A stretch of DNA of 35,922 nt, taken from contig ASPF01000005.1 in the NCBI GenBank assembly GCA_000405685.1, forward strand, positions 22,260 to 58,181, written 5' to 3'. This DNA is from Candidatus Geocrenenecus sp. JGI 0000106-J15. Its GTDB lineage: Archaea; Thermoproteota; Nitrososphaeria_A; Caldarchaeales; Wolframiiraptoraceae. The notes under the pieces are model-generated. The model made no database searches and was not told where the DNA came from. It was given only the letters and a program-made list of their open reading frames with translations. This document shows, piece by piece, positions 24,553-32,971 of this stretch (within the stretch, counting starts at the first letter, position 1; each line of letters starts with the position of its first letter). Both the position numbers and the translations under genes were made by a program.

Positions 24553-24562
24553 ACATAATAAT
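24553..24562 (-). promoter_or_regulatory. TATA box of the AAG glycosylase gene
   Basis: ATTATTATGT on the minus strand, after AAAGG, is centred about 27 nt before the ATG at 24530 and predicts a leaderless mRNA. Confidence 0.45.
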
Positions 24563-24590
24563 CCTTTCTTCAAAGCTTCTAGAAGACTTT

Positions 24591-24830
24591 TTAGATATGC
24601 CTAGATAGTATTTCTTTCTTTTTCTTCTTATTCAGCCATGATATGATGAATTCTTCAATCATCTTTCTATTTTTAGGGTCTCTCCAAGCATATTCTAATG
24701 CTTGACACTCATTAACTCCGCCGATCAATCCAAAATACATTAAGAGATCGTAGTATAGATCCATAGTTTCACGTCTACTTAACTGGATACGCATCTGGGA
24801 AAGGATTGTAGATAATACAAGTATACTCAT
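24591..24830 (-). CDS. Hypothetical 79-aa protein
   Basis: A short helical-looking protein: a serine/leucine-rich N-terminus, a middle with LYYDLLMYFGLIGG, a WRDPKNRKMIEEFI segment, and a strongly basic KKKKKE end. I recognise no family. AT-rich runs at 24847-24856 and 24865-24874 could provide a TATA box, and the ATG at 24830 would then have a very short leader. It lies upstream of the AAG glycosylase gene on the same strand with a 60-nt gap. Mixed residue composition without low-complexity filler supports a real gene, but it could be a remnant. Confidence 0.45.
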   Translation of the reverse strand: MSILVLSTILSQMRIQLSRRETMDLYYDLLMYFGLIGGVNECQALEYAWRDPKNRKMIEEFIISWLNKKKKKEILSRHI

Positions 24831-24989
24831 TCTATCCCCATGTATTATATTTGACTAGTAATGTATAAGTTTTCTATGTATCATTGTTAATCTTTAGAAC
24901 ATGTTCATATTAAATCAGTGGACGCCGTAGTTTTTATGAGTTTATAGAGGAATGAAGAAATAGTAAATGTCAGAGGAAAGACATCTATT

Positions 24990-25136
24990 CTATACCTCAT
25001 GAACAGCTTCAACTATTTTAGTAATATTTCTAGAAGCTTGAACCGTAGCACCAGATTTCAAACAACTTATAACAATCTTCCCAGTTATGACTTCTTCCTT
25101 ACTTCTATCCTTCTTAACAACAACCACATGGGACAT
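24990..25136 (-). CDS. Stand-alone ATP-cone mini-protein (48 aa)
   Basis: A minus-strand frame from ATG 25136 to TAG at 24990-24992 encodes 48 residues. They read like nearly a whole ATP-cone: a VVVVKKDRSKEEV start, a GKIVISCLKSGA helix, and ITKIVEAVHE. ATP-cones bind (d)ATP and normally regulate ribonucleotide reductases or, in NrdR, repress their genes. Here there is no catalytic or zinc-ribbon domain attached. The frame is shorter than usual gene-finding limits. It lies 163 nt from csa3, divergent from it. A real small regulator and a remnant of a larger gene are both possible; the clean frame with start and stop favours the former. Confidence 0.5.
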   Translation of the reverse strand: MSHVVVVKKDRSKEEVITGKIVISCLKSGATVQASRNITKIVEAVHEV

Positions 25137-25260
25137 AATATTACAAATCTAAAGACAAATAGAAAAGAGATCCTAGAGAAGAACTCTCATAGAATTCTCT
25201 AATTGTTAATTTCTGAATTAGCTTAAAGAGTATTTTGACATACACTTTCTCTAGACAATA

Positions 25261-25270
25261 AGTTTTTAGA
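25261..25270 (+). promoter_or_regulatory. Possible TATA box of the type I-A cas operon
   Basis: AGTTTTTAGA is centred about 34 nt before the csa3 TTG, predicting a leader of about 8 nt. The box is weak, which would suit a regulated operon. Confidence 0.35.
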
Positions 25271-25299
25271 TTCCGACTAATAATAATTCGGCAGGGAAA

Positions 25300-25956
25300 T
25301 TGAGAAAGCTTTTCGTTGCTACTCTAGGGTTTGACGAGAAATTTATCATTAGGTCATTAATAAGAAATGGATTATCCATAGGTGATTCCGTAATAATTTT
25401 TGCACCAAAAGGATATCTTCAAGATGACAAATCTGCGAAAGCCGCAGAAGCTGTAAAAGAGATAGTTGCAAAGATTCTTCCAAATATTGAGCTTAGAATT
25501 GAAGAATATAATCTTCGAGAAGGTTTCGCAGAAGAGATATGTAGAATTAGAAGTGTAATTCTAAGCTATGAATTTGATGCGGTAATTGCATGTCTATCAG
25601 GGGGGATGAGAGCGTTAATACTAGGGGTTTTTTCAACTTTACTAACATTGAATAGTTATCGAATAATTATTGAAGTAGAATTTGAGAACCTTGAACATTA
25701 CATAAGAATACCCTTGAATACTTTAAAAACTCCATATAGCAATAGATGGCTGACTATACTAGACTATTTAAGTTCTGGGAATTCAGTAAGAGCAATATCA
25801 AAAAGTATAGGGCTTTCTCCCGCGACGGTCAGCCGGATCATAAATGATATGAGACATTACAAGCTTGTAGGTGAGAATAACCAAGTCACAGAGGATGGCC
25901 ACTTCTATATGAAAATGTATAAAAGTCTGTCTCAAAAAATTGAAACAAACATTTAG
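25300..25956 (+). CDS. csa3: Csa3, CARF-HTH regulator of type I-A CRISPR
   Basis: Csa3 is a ligand-sensing transcription factor found with type I-A systems; Sulfolobus homologues control cas genes and spacer uptake and bind cyclic oligoadenylate. The CARF domain spans about residues 1-135, with the nucleotide-binding CLSGGMRALILG at 98-109. A winged helix-turn-helix at about 150-205 has SVRAISKSIGLSPATVSRI, a clean HTH. At 218 aa it is full length. TTG at 25300 is the start, since MRKLFVATLGFD is the family's opening strand. It is the first gene of the operon and probably controls it. Confidence 0.9.
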   Translation: MRKLFVATLGFDEKFIIRSLIRNGLSIGDSVIIFAPKGYLQDDKSAKAAEAVKEIVAKILPNIELRIEEYNLREGFAEEICRIRSVILSYEFDAVIACLSGGMRALILGVFSTLLTLNSYRIIIEVEFENLEHYIRIPLNTLKTPYSNRWLTILDYLSSGNSVRAISKSIGLSPATVSRIINDMRHYKLVGENNQVTEDGHFYMKMYKSLSQKIETNI

Positions 25957-26005
25957 TTCATATGAAAAAGAAAAATTTTTAATTCCCCTCCTCCTATTTA
26001 ATTGC

Positions 26006-26383
26006 ATGAACCCTGAGATTGAAGAAAGTGTAGAAGAGAAATTTGAAGAGATTGTCAATATGTTAAGGTTTTTCTCAAAGATAAGAAGATACAGCTTCCT
26101 CGATAGAATAGGTAATGCGTTAAATTATGAGACTGTTGAGTTTGCTTTATGGGAAGCAATAAGAACATTTAGATCAATTTATGATTCAGCAAAGATAGAT
26201 AAGAAAAACGGTAAAGAACTTAGATACTATGAGGAGGAAGGGAAGAAAATCATCTTACCTAGAATTCCCGATGAATCTCAAATTACTGAGTTCTTGAAAT
26301 TAGCCAAAGAAGAGATAGGAGTAGCTAGAAGACTAGCGATTAAAGCTCTGAGTTTTCCATATATCGTTAAAGAGGAGGAATGA
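26006..26383 (+). CDS. csa5: Csa5 (Cas11a), small subunit of type I-A Cascade
   Basis: Csa5 is the small alpha-helical subunit that helps bind the DNA strand in the type I-A effector. This one is 125 aa from the ATG at 26006, close to the usual length. It shows MLRFFSKIRRYSFLDRIGNAL, a FALWEAIRTFRS helix, and a LAKEEIGVARRLAIKAL helix near the end. The identification rests on size, helical pattern and position between csa3 and cas7, since sequence conservation in this family is weak. An in-frame start at 25940 would overlap csa3 but adds an unlike hydrophobic piece. The gene ends 10 nt before cas7. Confidence 0.8.
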   Translation: MNPEIEESVEEKFEEIVNMLRFFSKIRRYSFLDRIGNALNYETVEFALWEAIRTFRSIYDSAKIDKKNGKELRYYEEEGKKIILPRIPDESQITEFLKLAKEEIGVARRLAIKALSFPYIVKEEE

Positions 26384-26393
26384 GGTGGAATAA

Positions 26394-27359
26394 ATGTTTG
26401 TAAGTGCTGGTGTTAGATTTGAAGCTAATGTTGAAGCATTAAACATGGTTGAAACCGCTGGAAACTACTCAAAACATAGAAGAGTACCTTACATAGTAGA
26501 AGACAAAAACACCATAAAGATAATTTATGTCCCGGCAGTCAGTGGAGAAAGTCTTGCACATGCATTTCAAGAACTACTAGCAGAAGAGGCACTTAGCGAA
26601 AAACAAAAAGTATGTAGTAAATGTACTAGAGGCGAATTCTTGAAATCTATGGATGATGCAAACGCTGCTGAAAAATTTGAAGGAAAGAAATTACCCACCG
26701 TTGCAGAACAATTAGAAGAAGGAATAGTAAAGAACTGCACAGTAGAAGATGTCGGCGGCTTTCTTTATGCAGGTAAAGTGCCTGTTAAAAGGACGTCAGC
26801 ATTCCAAGTTAGTTATGCATTACCCATAAAGAAAATGGCCATATACTCTACAGTTGAGCCTCAGCTACATGCTCGACATGCAGTAATTCCTGAAGCTGGA
26901 AAGAAAGTAGAAGGAGCAGCAGAACAGATGATATATTATGTAGAGACAGGTACAGCCATCTATGCTTTTACATTCAATCTAGATCTTAAAGCCATAGGCA
27001 TGAGCGCAATATCAGGCAAACCAATAGTATCTGAAGATGAAGCAAAAGCTAGGAGAAGAGCAGCTATAAGATCTCTAGCAAGAATGCTTTCATCAAGCCA
27101 GTTCGGTGCAAAACTCTCAAGATTCCTACCTTTAGGAGGAATAACATCACTCGTAGTTTCAGTAACTGAGAAACCTTTCACAGTAACATCACCCATATAC
27201 GAGGGGTTTGAAGACAATACTATGAAGAGACTTGAAAAACTAGCAAAAGAATTTAATGAAGAATATCAGTACTATGTATTGGGCAGGGATGGGCTTGAGA
27301 CACATGAGCATGTTACATCACAGCTTATACAGTATCTGAAAAGCAAGAATATTATCTAG
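26394..27359 (+). CDS. cas7: Cas7 (Csa2/DevR), crRNA-binding backbone of type I-A Cascade
   Basis: Cas7 polymerises along the crRNA. The protein begins SAGVRFEANVEALNMVE and contains the RRVPYIV segment, ISGESLAHAFQ-like VSGESLAHAFQELLAEE, and a CSKCTRGEF cysteine pair (Cys74, Cys77) known in this subfamily. Later come YALPIKKMAIYSTVEPQLHAR and a SSQFGAKLSRFLP region of the RRM-like fold. At 321 aa it is full length. A GAGGTGG ribosome-binding site lies just upstream of the ATG, the strongest in the operon, as suits the most abundant subunit. Confidence 0.94.
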   Translation: MFVSAGVRFEANVEALNMVETAGNYSKHRRVPYIVEDKNTIKIIYVPAVSGESLAHAFQELLAEEALSEKQKVCSKCTRGEFLKSMDDANAAEKFEGKKLPTVAEQLEEGIVKNCTVEDVGGFLYAGKVPVKRTSAFQVSYALPIKKMAIYSTVEPQLHARHAVIPEAGKKVEGAAEQMIYYVETGTAIYAFTFNLDLKAIGMSAISGKPIVSEDEAKARRRAAIRSLARMLSSSQFGAKLSRFLPLGGITSLVVSVTEKPFTVTSPIYEGFEDNTMKRLEKLAKEFNEEYQYYVLGRDGLETHEHVTSQLIQYLKSKNII

Positions 27360-27374
27360 ACCTTGGTGTCAGGA

Positions 27375-28097
27375 ATGCCTTATTCCTTAGTGGTTACACT
27401 GAGAAGCCATGGAATCATTGCACTCCGAGTATCTCCTCAAAGCAAGATGAGAATCTCTTTTAAACATCCACCACCTACCTCTCTTATCGGTGCCCTAGCT
27501 TATCCACTCTTTAACGAAAATAGAAGAGAAGTCATAATTAATGAGAATGGTGGGGCAAAATCAATAGGTGATGAACTTAGAAAAACGCTGATAAGTGTTG
27601 CGATCAGCAGTAGAGGAGGAGTAATGTATGGTCCACTATTCAAAATAAATAGACTTTACCATCATGTTGCTGAATCTGCAGTAACGTCTCTTCCAGTAAC
27701 CGTTACTTATGCAGAATATGATTCACCCCTCAGAGTAGCATACATATTCGATGATGAAAAACTAAAAAATTATACAATAAATGAACTCAAGAGAGCTGCT
27801 TGGGGGATAACAAGGCTGGGGTCAAGAGAGAGTATTGTAAACGTTGAAGATGTAAAAACTTCGAGTGTAGAGATATCAGATGCAAAAGTTGTGAAGACAT
27901 CATTTAGCTATTCTCTTGAGAAGGTAAAAAATGTTAGAGGTAGATATGACGTAGAATTAGTAATTGATTGGAAGACTACTGAGCTTGGCGATTACTCTAG
28001 AGCTAGTAGAATAAGAGTAGCGTACCCTCTCGAGGATAACGTAGTTGAAGGTGACTTGAAGGTAGCGGTTCTTAATGGAGAAGCTGTGATAGTATGA
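27375..28097 (+). CDS. cas5: Cas5a, type I-A Cascade subunit
   Basis: Cas5 caps the 5' handle of the crRNA. The N-terminal MPYSLVVTLRSHGIIALR strand and the FKHPPPTSLIGALAYPLF segment are typical of Cas5a, with WGITRLGSRES in the middle and a C-terminal RVAYPLEDN strand. The start is most likely the ATG at 27375, preceded by a GGTG ribosome-binding sequence 5 nt upstream; TTG 27363 and GTG 27366 are also in frame. It is 240 aa from this start. Its end overlaps the cas8a2 ATG by 4 nt. Confidence 0.9.
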   Translation: MPYSLVVTLRSHGIIALRVSPQSKMRISFKHPPPTSLIGALAYPLFNENRREVIINENGGAKSIGDELRKTLISVAISSRGGVMYGPLFKINRLYHHVAESAVTSLPVTVTYAEYDSPLRVAYIFDDEKLKNYTINELKRAAWGITRLGSRESIVNVEDVKTSSVEISDAKVVKTSFSYSLEKVKNVRGRYDVELVIDWKTTELGDYSRASRIRVAYPLEDNVVEGDLKVAVLNGEAVIV

Positions 28098-29323
28098 ATG
28101 CTACCAGGATGCTTGATAAACTCCCCTTCACTGGCTTAATAAGAGAAATAATTACGGTAGGCTTACTTGAACTAGCTAAATCCAATATCTTTGAATCTGA
28201 GAAGTCAGAGCTGAACGAAAGAGTAGCAGAGTTGATGGAGAGAATGTCAAACCAAGTTGAAGAATACTTTTCTGAAATATCCTCTAGTAAAATTGTCCTT
28301 AACGATAGAAGTGCCTACTTTATAAAAACTAAGAGGCTTATAAAATGGTATGGAGAAGGAAGAATTCCTGAAGATTACATAAGATTAATGATATATGTAT
28401 TGAGGGGGACATCTAATCTACTAAAGAGAAAGAAGATAGATTTTATGGATAGCCTAGAAAAAGTTCAAGTTGGCAGGGAAGTTATATTAGGTGAGAAATT
28501 CAATAATTCACTTGCAATTGTTCCAGCAGTCATTAAACAGGCTGAGTTCTATGAGTTTCAACATGAGTTTCTAAGGCCAACCGCAGGAGAAAAACCAGAG
28601 ATATTGTTGGATCCTGTGTGGTTTGCATTGATGGCTATAGGCTTCTTAAGATGTTTCGCAGGATACTATGGTGGAAGATACTACTTTATCACAAAAGAAG
28701 ACATAGAGGCAATCTTAGACATTCCTGAAAAAGCCAGAATGATACACGATGCCATAATATATCTAGCAGTTACACATACAAAGATGAAGCCTATCCCATA
28801 CTGTGAAGAGCTCTATGAGCTTAAGTTAAGCTACGGTCTAGCCTCATCAGAAACAGTAATTCCCATCGAAGTATATCCTATGAAAATCTACGAGATATCG
28901 CTTGTTGGAAATGCTTATACATGTACTCGGACGATGTTATTAGATCTTACAGAAAGCACAAATTATCTCAAAGCTTACATCAACTTCCTTCATAGCATGC
29001 CGCAGATATCCTTTGGGATAGAGACAAAAGATTCGAATTACGAAAACCCAATCCACGCTCTATTAGATTTGGCAGAACGAGAGATCCAGAAGCCTGTCCA
29101 GGGGGATAACAGCATGCTATTGTTAACATTCGTTAAAGACCTCTATAGAGCAATACATACTGGAAGACCAAGCTTAATAGAAGAAACATTACTAAGACTT
29201 CTAAGGATATCTCATTCAATATTAACTAGTAAAGGAAAAGTTAACCTTTTGTTAAAGAATACTGTTAATGTTTTCATGTATGAACCTCATCTTTCAGCAG
29301 TTATCCATGCTGGAAGAAGGTAA
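28094..29323 (+). CDS. cas8a2: Cas8a2 (Csa4), large subunit of type I-A Cascade
   Basis: This 409-aa protein lies where the large subunit belongs, between cas5 and cas3', and resembles the Csa4/Cas8a2 subfamily: FLRPTAGEKPEILLDPVWFALMAIGFLR in the middle, AGYYGGRYYFITKEDIEAIL, and a SYGLASSETVIP segment. Cas8a recognises the PAM and opens the target DNA. Assignment to Cas8a2 rather than Cas8a1 is from remembered motifs and gene order. The ATGA overlap with cas5 implies coupled translation, and the gene ends 21 nt before cas3'. Confidence 0.86.
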   Translation: MNATRMLDKLPFTGLIREIITVGLLELAKSNIFESEKSELNERVAELMERMSNQVEEYFSEISSSKIVLNDRSAYFIKTKRLIKWYGEGRIPEDYIRLMIYVLRGTSNLLKRKKIDFMDSLEKVQVGREVILGEKFNNSLAIVPAVIKQAEFYEFQHEFLRPTAGEKPEILLDPVWFALMAIGFLRCFAGYYGGRYYFITKEDIEAILDIPEKARMIHDAIIYLAVTHTKMKPIPYCEELYELKLSYGLASSETVIPIEVYPMKIYEISLVGNAYTCTRTMLLDLTESTNYLKAYINFLHSMPQISFGIETKDSNYENPIHALLDLAEREIQKPVQGDNSMLLLTFVKDLYRAIHTGRPSLIEETLLRLLRISHSILTSKGKVNLLLKNTVNVFMYEPHLSAVIHAGRR

Positions 29324-29344
29324 GAGGGTGGTCGAAGAACAAAA

Positions 29345-30940
29345 TTGGTTGACCTTGTTTCAGTGTATAATCAGGTAAGATCTAGGCTTAATGGCGATGA
29401 ACGACCTCTAATCAATAACGTGTTAGAAGATATTCAAGAAGCTGAGAAACCATTTCTCTATATTGTTAAAGCACCTACAGGATATGGCAAGACTGCGATA
29501 AGCATATCATGCGCAATATACTCAGTCTTCGATTCATCATTTTTCCCTAAAGTTGTACACATACTTCCAATGAGGTCAATCGTTGAAGATATACATTTTA
29601 GAGCTTCAATGATTCTAGATGAAGCTGTAAAGTCAAAAATGATGGATGTAAAAGAGGAAACAATAGAAGTATTTCATTTATTCCCACTAAATGTTACTAC
29701 TATTGATACTTTCACATGGGATATGATGAAACTTAACACAAAGAAGATTACATCAATCAGGAGAGAGGAGGAATTCGGCTACGACTACCTTACTCAGGGA
29801 TCACTATTAGATTCACTACTGTTTTTCGATGAAGCACACTATGTTCTTGAAGATGAAAATATGAAGGCTGTTTTCGCAGTAATATTAGAACTAATATTAA
29901 AGTATAAGACTTCTCTAATTATCTCTACAGCTACAATATCCAAAGGTTACGAAGAATACTTCTCAAACATTGCAAGAGCATACGGATACGATTTTAAGAT
30001 TTTCCAACCCAACTCTTCAGATCCATTCATAATGAAAGAAAGTAAGAAAAACTTCAATATACAGTTAGTTGATAATGGAATAGACATAGTTGAAAATGTT
30101 AGTAGGTTTGTAAACTTAGACAAGGTAAACTTAGTTGTGGCTAACTCTCCACTTACTGCCATTAAGATTTATGATATATTGAAAGCCTCCAGCGAGGTTG
30201 AATTGTACTTACTACATGGCAACATGAAGAAAACACATAGAGAGAAGGTTCTTGAAAGTGTAAGGAGGATGTCTAAGAATAAAAACCCAAGTATAATCGT
30301 AACAACTCAAGTTATAGAGGCAGGAGTAGATATATCATCAGACGTCTTAATCACCGAGATATCCGTAGTACAGTCACTTTTGCAGAGGATGGGTAGAGTA
30401 GCAAGATACGACGAAGACTCTGCCAGCATATATATCTTAAAAAGCTCAGGGAAGCCATATCCAGCTGATAAGATTAAGAAGACTTGGGAGCAACTCAGCA
30501 AGAATATACAATCTATACATCCAAGGATCCCGTCTACATATTATGATTTGCTGAACGAAGTCCATGGGAGATACCAGCAAGAAGCTGACCTAATATATTC
30601 ACCATATTACATTTCATTAAAACCTCTATCAAGAAAACTACTCTATCTATATACTAGGAGCCCAGAGATCCTCAGTCAAATTGAATACATCTTAAAACAC
30701 AGACCTTTCTTAAGGGAATTCACTATCCCCGTGAAAGTGGATGATGAATTTATTCTATTTTCACCCAAGGAAGTGGAGAAGATGTTTCAAGAAGGCTCGG
30801 TCGAGGTTAAAGTTGATGGAGAAACTATAAGTTCATCTCCAGACTTCTATGAACTAGCTAAAGAATTCGCTCTAGGAAAGAAGGCTATTGAAGTAGTTTA
30901 TACGAGAAGATATGATTGTATTCGTGGTGTAATTTCATGA
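29345..30940 (+). CDS. cas3': Cas3' helicase (split Cas3, type I-A)
   Basis: This is the superfamily 2 helicase half of a split Cas3. Motif I is KAPTGYGKTA, motif II FFDEAH, motif III STAT, and the C-terminal RecA domain has VTTQVIEAGVDIS and the arginine-finger motif VI QRMGRVAR. All catalytic residues are present. At 531 aa it lacks the HD nuclease, which is encoded separately just downstream, as usual in type I-A, where both Cas3 parts associate with Cascade. The start is a TTG at 29345 with a GGTGG sequence about 15 nt upstream. The end overlaps cas3'' by 4 nt (ATGA). Confidence 0.94.
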   Translation: MVDLVSVYNQVRSRLNGDERPLINNVLEDIQEAEKPFLYIVKAPTGYGKTAISISCAIYSVFDSSFFPKVVHILPMRSIVEDIHFRASMILDEAVKSKMMDVKEETIEVFHLFPLNVTTIDTFTWDMMKLNTKKITSIRREEEFGYDYLTQGSLLDSLLFFDEAHYVLEDENMKAVFAVILELILKYKTSLIISTATISKGYEEYFSNIARAYGYDFKIFQPNSSDPFIMKESKKNFNIQLVDNGIDIVENVSRFVNLDKVNLVVANSPLTAIKIYDILKASSEVELYLLHGNMKKTHREKVLESVRRMSKNKNPSIIVTTQVIEAGVDISSDVLITEISVVQSLLQRMGRVARYDEDSASIYILKSSGKPYPADKIKKTWEQLSKNIQSIHPRIPSTYYDLLNEVHGRYQQEADLIYSPYYISLKPLSRKLLYLYTRSPEILSQIEYILKHRPFLREFTIPVKVDDEFILFSPKEVEKMFQEGSVEVKVDGETISSSPDFYELAKEFALGKKAIEVVYTRRYDCIRGVIS

Positions 30941-31659
30941 AACATGTTTGTGCCGCTTATTTTCCTAAATCTCCAGATGAATCTGGACAGAGTATAGATG
31001 GTCATATACGTGAAGGTGTTAATTTCATAGAGAAGATATTCTTAGACAGAGGGTTTGATAATTATCTTGTTAGGTTGGCTCGTTTTCTCAAGGTTGAAAT
31101 CTCAAATAAAGAGAGTAGAAATGCTCTTTATGCTTCATACATATTCCATGACTTAGGGAAAATATCTAGAAACTATCAAGAAAGTAAAACTAGCTTTGGA
31201 GGTCATGAGATTATCTCAGCATACTGGATATCTCTACATGGTAATCAACTCGGTCTAGGAGAGATGTTATACCCTGTTATATTTTCTATATATCTACATC
31301 ATCATGACATACGAAGAAATATTTTTAAAGATATCATGAGGGTAGAACTATGCATGGAATGTCTTAAACTCATCCTAGACATATATAAGGAGAAGACCTC
31401 TATAGAGTTGACAGACTATAAGACAGAACTTGAAGGGAAGATCCATTCCCAGCTTAGAAACAAGTTTAATCGAGTTGTATCTATTGACCGTGAATTCAAG
31501 TATTTTAGATTGTCGTATCCTCTACTGCAAGTAGTCCATGGAGCAGATAATTACTCAGCTTCTAGGAGGGGAGGGGGACGATCGATATTATCAATAGAGG
31601 TTCAAAAAGTCTATAAAGCATTTGGATTCTTGAGAGAGAATTTTGGAATAACTGATTGA
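30937..31659 (+). CDS. cas3'': Cas3'' HD nuclease (split Cas3, type I-A)
   Basis: This HD-family nuclease degrades the displaced DNA strand. Signature residues: an N-terminal histidine in DGHIREG, the HD pair in FHDLGK, a histidine in FGGHEI, and HHHDI further on, followed by a VVHGADNYSA segment holding the last metal-binding aspartate. At 240 aa it is a complete single domain. The ATG at 30937 overlaps the cas3' stop as ATGA and opens MKHVCAAYFPK; an in-frame TTG further upstream is unlikely. It is the last gene of the operon. Confidence 0.92.
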   Translation: MKHVCAAYFPKSPDESGQSIDGHIREGVNFIEKIFLDRGFDNYLVRLARFLKVEISNKESRNALYASYIFHDLGKISRNYQESKTSFGGHEIISAYWISLHGNQLGLGEMLYPVIFSIYLHHHDIRRNIFKDIMRVELCMECLKLILDIYKEKTSIELTDYKTELEGKIHSQLRNKFNRVVSIDREFKYFRLSYPLLQVVHGADNYSASRRGGGRSILSIEVQKVYKAFGFLRENFGITD

Positions 31660-31666
31660 CAACAGG

Positions 31667-31676
31667 TAAATTTATT
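31667..31676 (+). promoter_or_regulatory. TATA box of the MBL-fold gene
   Basis: TAAATTTATT is centred about 26 nt before the TTG at 31698, which supports that TTG as a leaderless start and separates this gene from the cas operon. Confidence 0.5.
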
Positions 31677-31697
31677 AGAGTGGCTGAGTAACATAAC

Positions 31698-32300
31698 TTG
31701 ACTCTCTTGAGTAACATATATAAACTTAGTCATAACGAGGTAAACATGTATCTCATCGTTAGTCATGATGAGGTATGTTTGATAGATGCTTCAACTCCAG
31801 TCGACATGTTAATAAGGACTATAAGTAACATTCAAGAAAACCTTAACCTTAAATACATTTTATTAACTCATGGTCATTTTAATCATGTTAGGTATCTTGT
31901 TGGGATTAAATCGAAGCTAGGCGGAGAAGTCTATATTCACAATGATGATCAATCATTACTAAGAGAATTAGATGCAGAGCTTAAAGACGTCTTTCTACTT
32001 AGAGGTTTTGACAAATTCAAGATAGGAAGCATAGAGATTATTGCATATCATACTCCAGGGCATACAGAAGGTTCTGTATGTTTCTATTCTAGACACTTGA
32101 ATGCTCTTTTTAGTGGAGATACATTGCTGAAGGGTAGTTTCGGAAGAATTTGGGGACCGCACTCTATGGGTAAGATGCTTAGGAGTCTTAAAACAATATC
32201 TAGAATACTTCCTCCTGAGACTATTGTTTATCCAGGTCATGGTTCTGAGACTAGGCTAAAAGATGAAGGGTGGCTTGATGGATTAGATATGCTTTCATAG
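31698..32300 (+). CDS. Metallo-beta-lactamase-fold hydrolase (glyoxalase II-like), substituted ligand
   Basis: This 200-aa protein has the MBL fold of glyoxalase II-like enzymes: THGHFNH (His58, His60, Asn62, His63), TPGHTEG (His122), FSGDTLL (Asp141) and YPGHG (His181). Glyoxalase II hydrolyses thioesters such as S-lactoylglutathione using two metal ions. Here the usual aspartate of HxHxDH is Asn, so the second metal site is altered; activity may be weaker, mononuclear or different. GSFGRIWGP resembles the loop that follows in this group. The TTG start is supported by the TATA spacing. It lies 38 nt after cas3'' but with its own promoter, so a CRISPR role is not implied. Confidence 0.85.
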   Translation: MTLLSNIYKLSHNEVNMYLIVSHDEVCLIDASTPVDMLIRTISNIQENLNLKYILLTHGHFNHVRYLVGIKSKLGGEVYIHNDDQSLLRELDAELKDVFLLRGFDKFKIGSIEIIAYHTPGHTEGSVCFYSRHLNALFSGDTLLKGSFGRIWGPHSMGKMLRSLKTISRILPPETIVYPGHGSETRLKDEGWLDGLDMLS

Positions 32301-32305
32301 ATCTA

Positions 32306-32872
32306 TTAATGTTTTGCATCTTTTGTTATTATGTATCCTCCAAATACTAAAGCCCATAGAAGTACTGGGTAGACGATCATCCTTTCCATCCCTCCATGTC
32401 CCAGTCCTAGATAGTTTTCAGATGCAAATAATCCTAATGCAACCAGGGATGCTATACCCATTATTATAGATATAAATGAGATGGGTTTAGATGTAAATCT
32501 ATATGCTGCTATAGCGGTTACTCCTGCAAAGATAAATGTTATCGCAGACATTATTGTATGTAGATTGTATGGGCTTCCTTCTGGAAAAACTCCTACGCCT
32601 GTAGCTCCGAATCCAGTTAAGAATAAGACTATAGAGAGTAATCTACTCTTGAATACTTGATGGAGAAGCCATGAAGAGATGATTATAACTATGCCTAGAA
32701 ATATTATTGAGCTATTAAAGATTGGAGCTGTTAAGCCGACTCCAAGGTCGCTAATATAGTTGTAGGCTACACTGTAGTTAGGATAGAGTGCCTCACATAC
32801 TACCATTAATATCGTAAACTGGATTACACCTACTATGATCAATAAACCTGATATCAGACTATAACGAGTCAC
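32306..32872 (-). CDS. DUF998 family membrane protein
   Basis: This is a 188-aa integral membrane protein with about six hydrophobic helices (near 7-28, 50-72, 78-96, 104-124, 131-150 and 164-183). NYISDLGVG (38-46) and the FNSSIIFLG stretch after it match the DUF998 signature. No function is established for the family in archaea. It is convergent with the MBL gene, the stops being 5 nt apart. The start is a GTG at 32872 lying at the predicted start site of a GATTAAAAAG box, so it is probably leaderless. Confidence 0.82.
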   Translation of the reverse strand: MTRYSLISGLLIIVGVIQFTILMVVCEALYPNYSVAYNYISDLGVGLTAPIFNSSIIFLGIVIIISSWLLHQVFKSRLLSIVLFLTGFGATGVGVFPEGSPYNLHTIMSAITFIFAGVTAIAAYRFTSKPISFISIIMGIASLVALGLFASENYLGLGHGGMERMIVYPVLLWALVFGGYIITKDAKH

Positions 32873-32892
32873 GGTATATCTATGTTTTAACT

Positions 32893-32902
32893 CTTTTTAA
32901 TC
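32893..32902 (-). promoter_or_regulatory. TATA-like box of the DUF998 gene
   Basis: GATTAAAAAG on the minus strand is centred 26 nt before the GTG at 32872, as expected for a leaderless transcript. Confidence 0.4.
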
Positions 32903-32971
32903 TTTTCCCAAAAAATAGAAGATGTAGAAGGTTATTAACGGTATAAACCACCACATATACAGTAGTACTAT

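Noticed and set aside
24999..25202. 67-codon plus-strand frame before csa3
   Set aside because: It is antisense to the ATP-cone frame and is rich in Asn, Ser and Thr without any domain pattern.
24831..25299. Possible CRISPR array or leader just before csa3
   Set aside because: No repeated unit was found; the stretch holds the ATP-cone ORF and promoter-like runs only.
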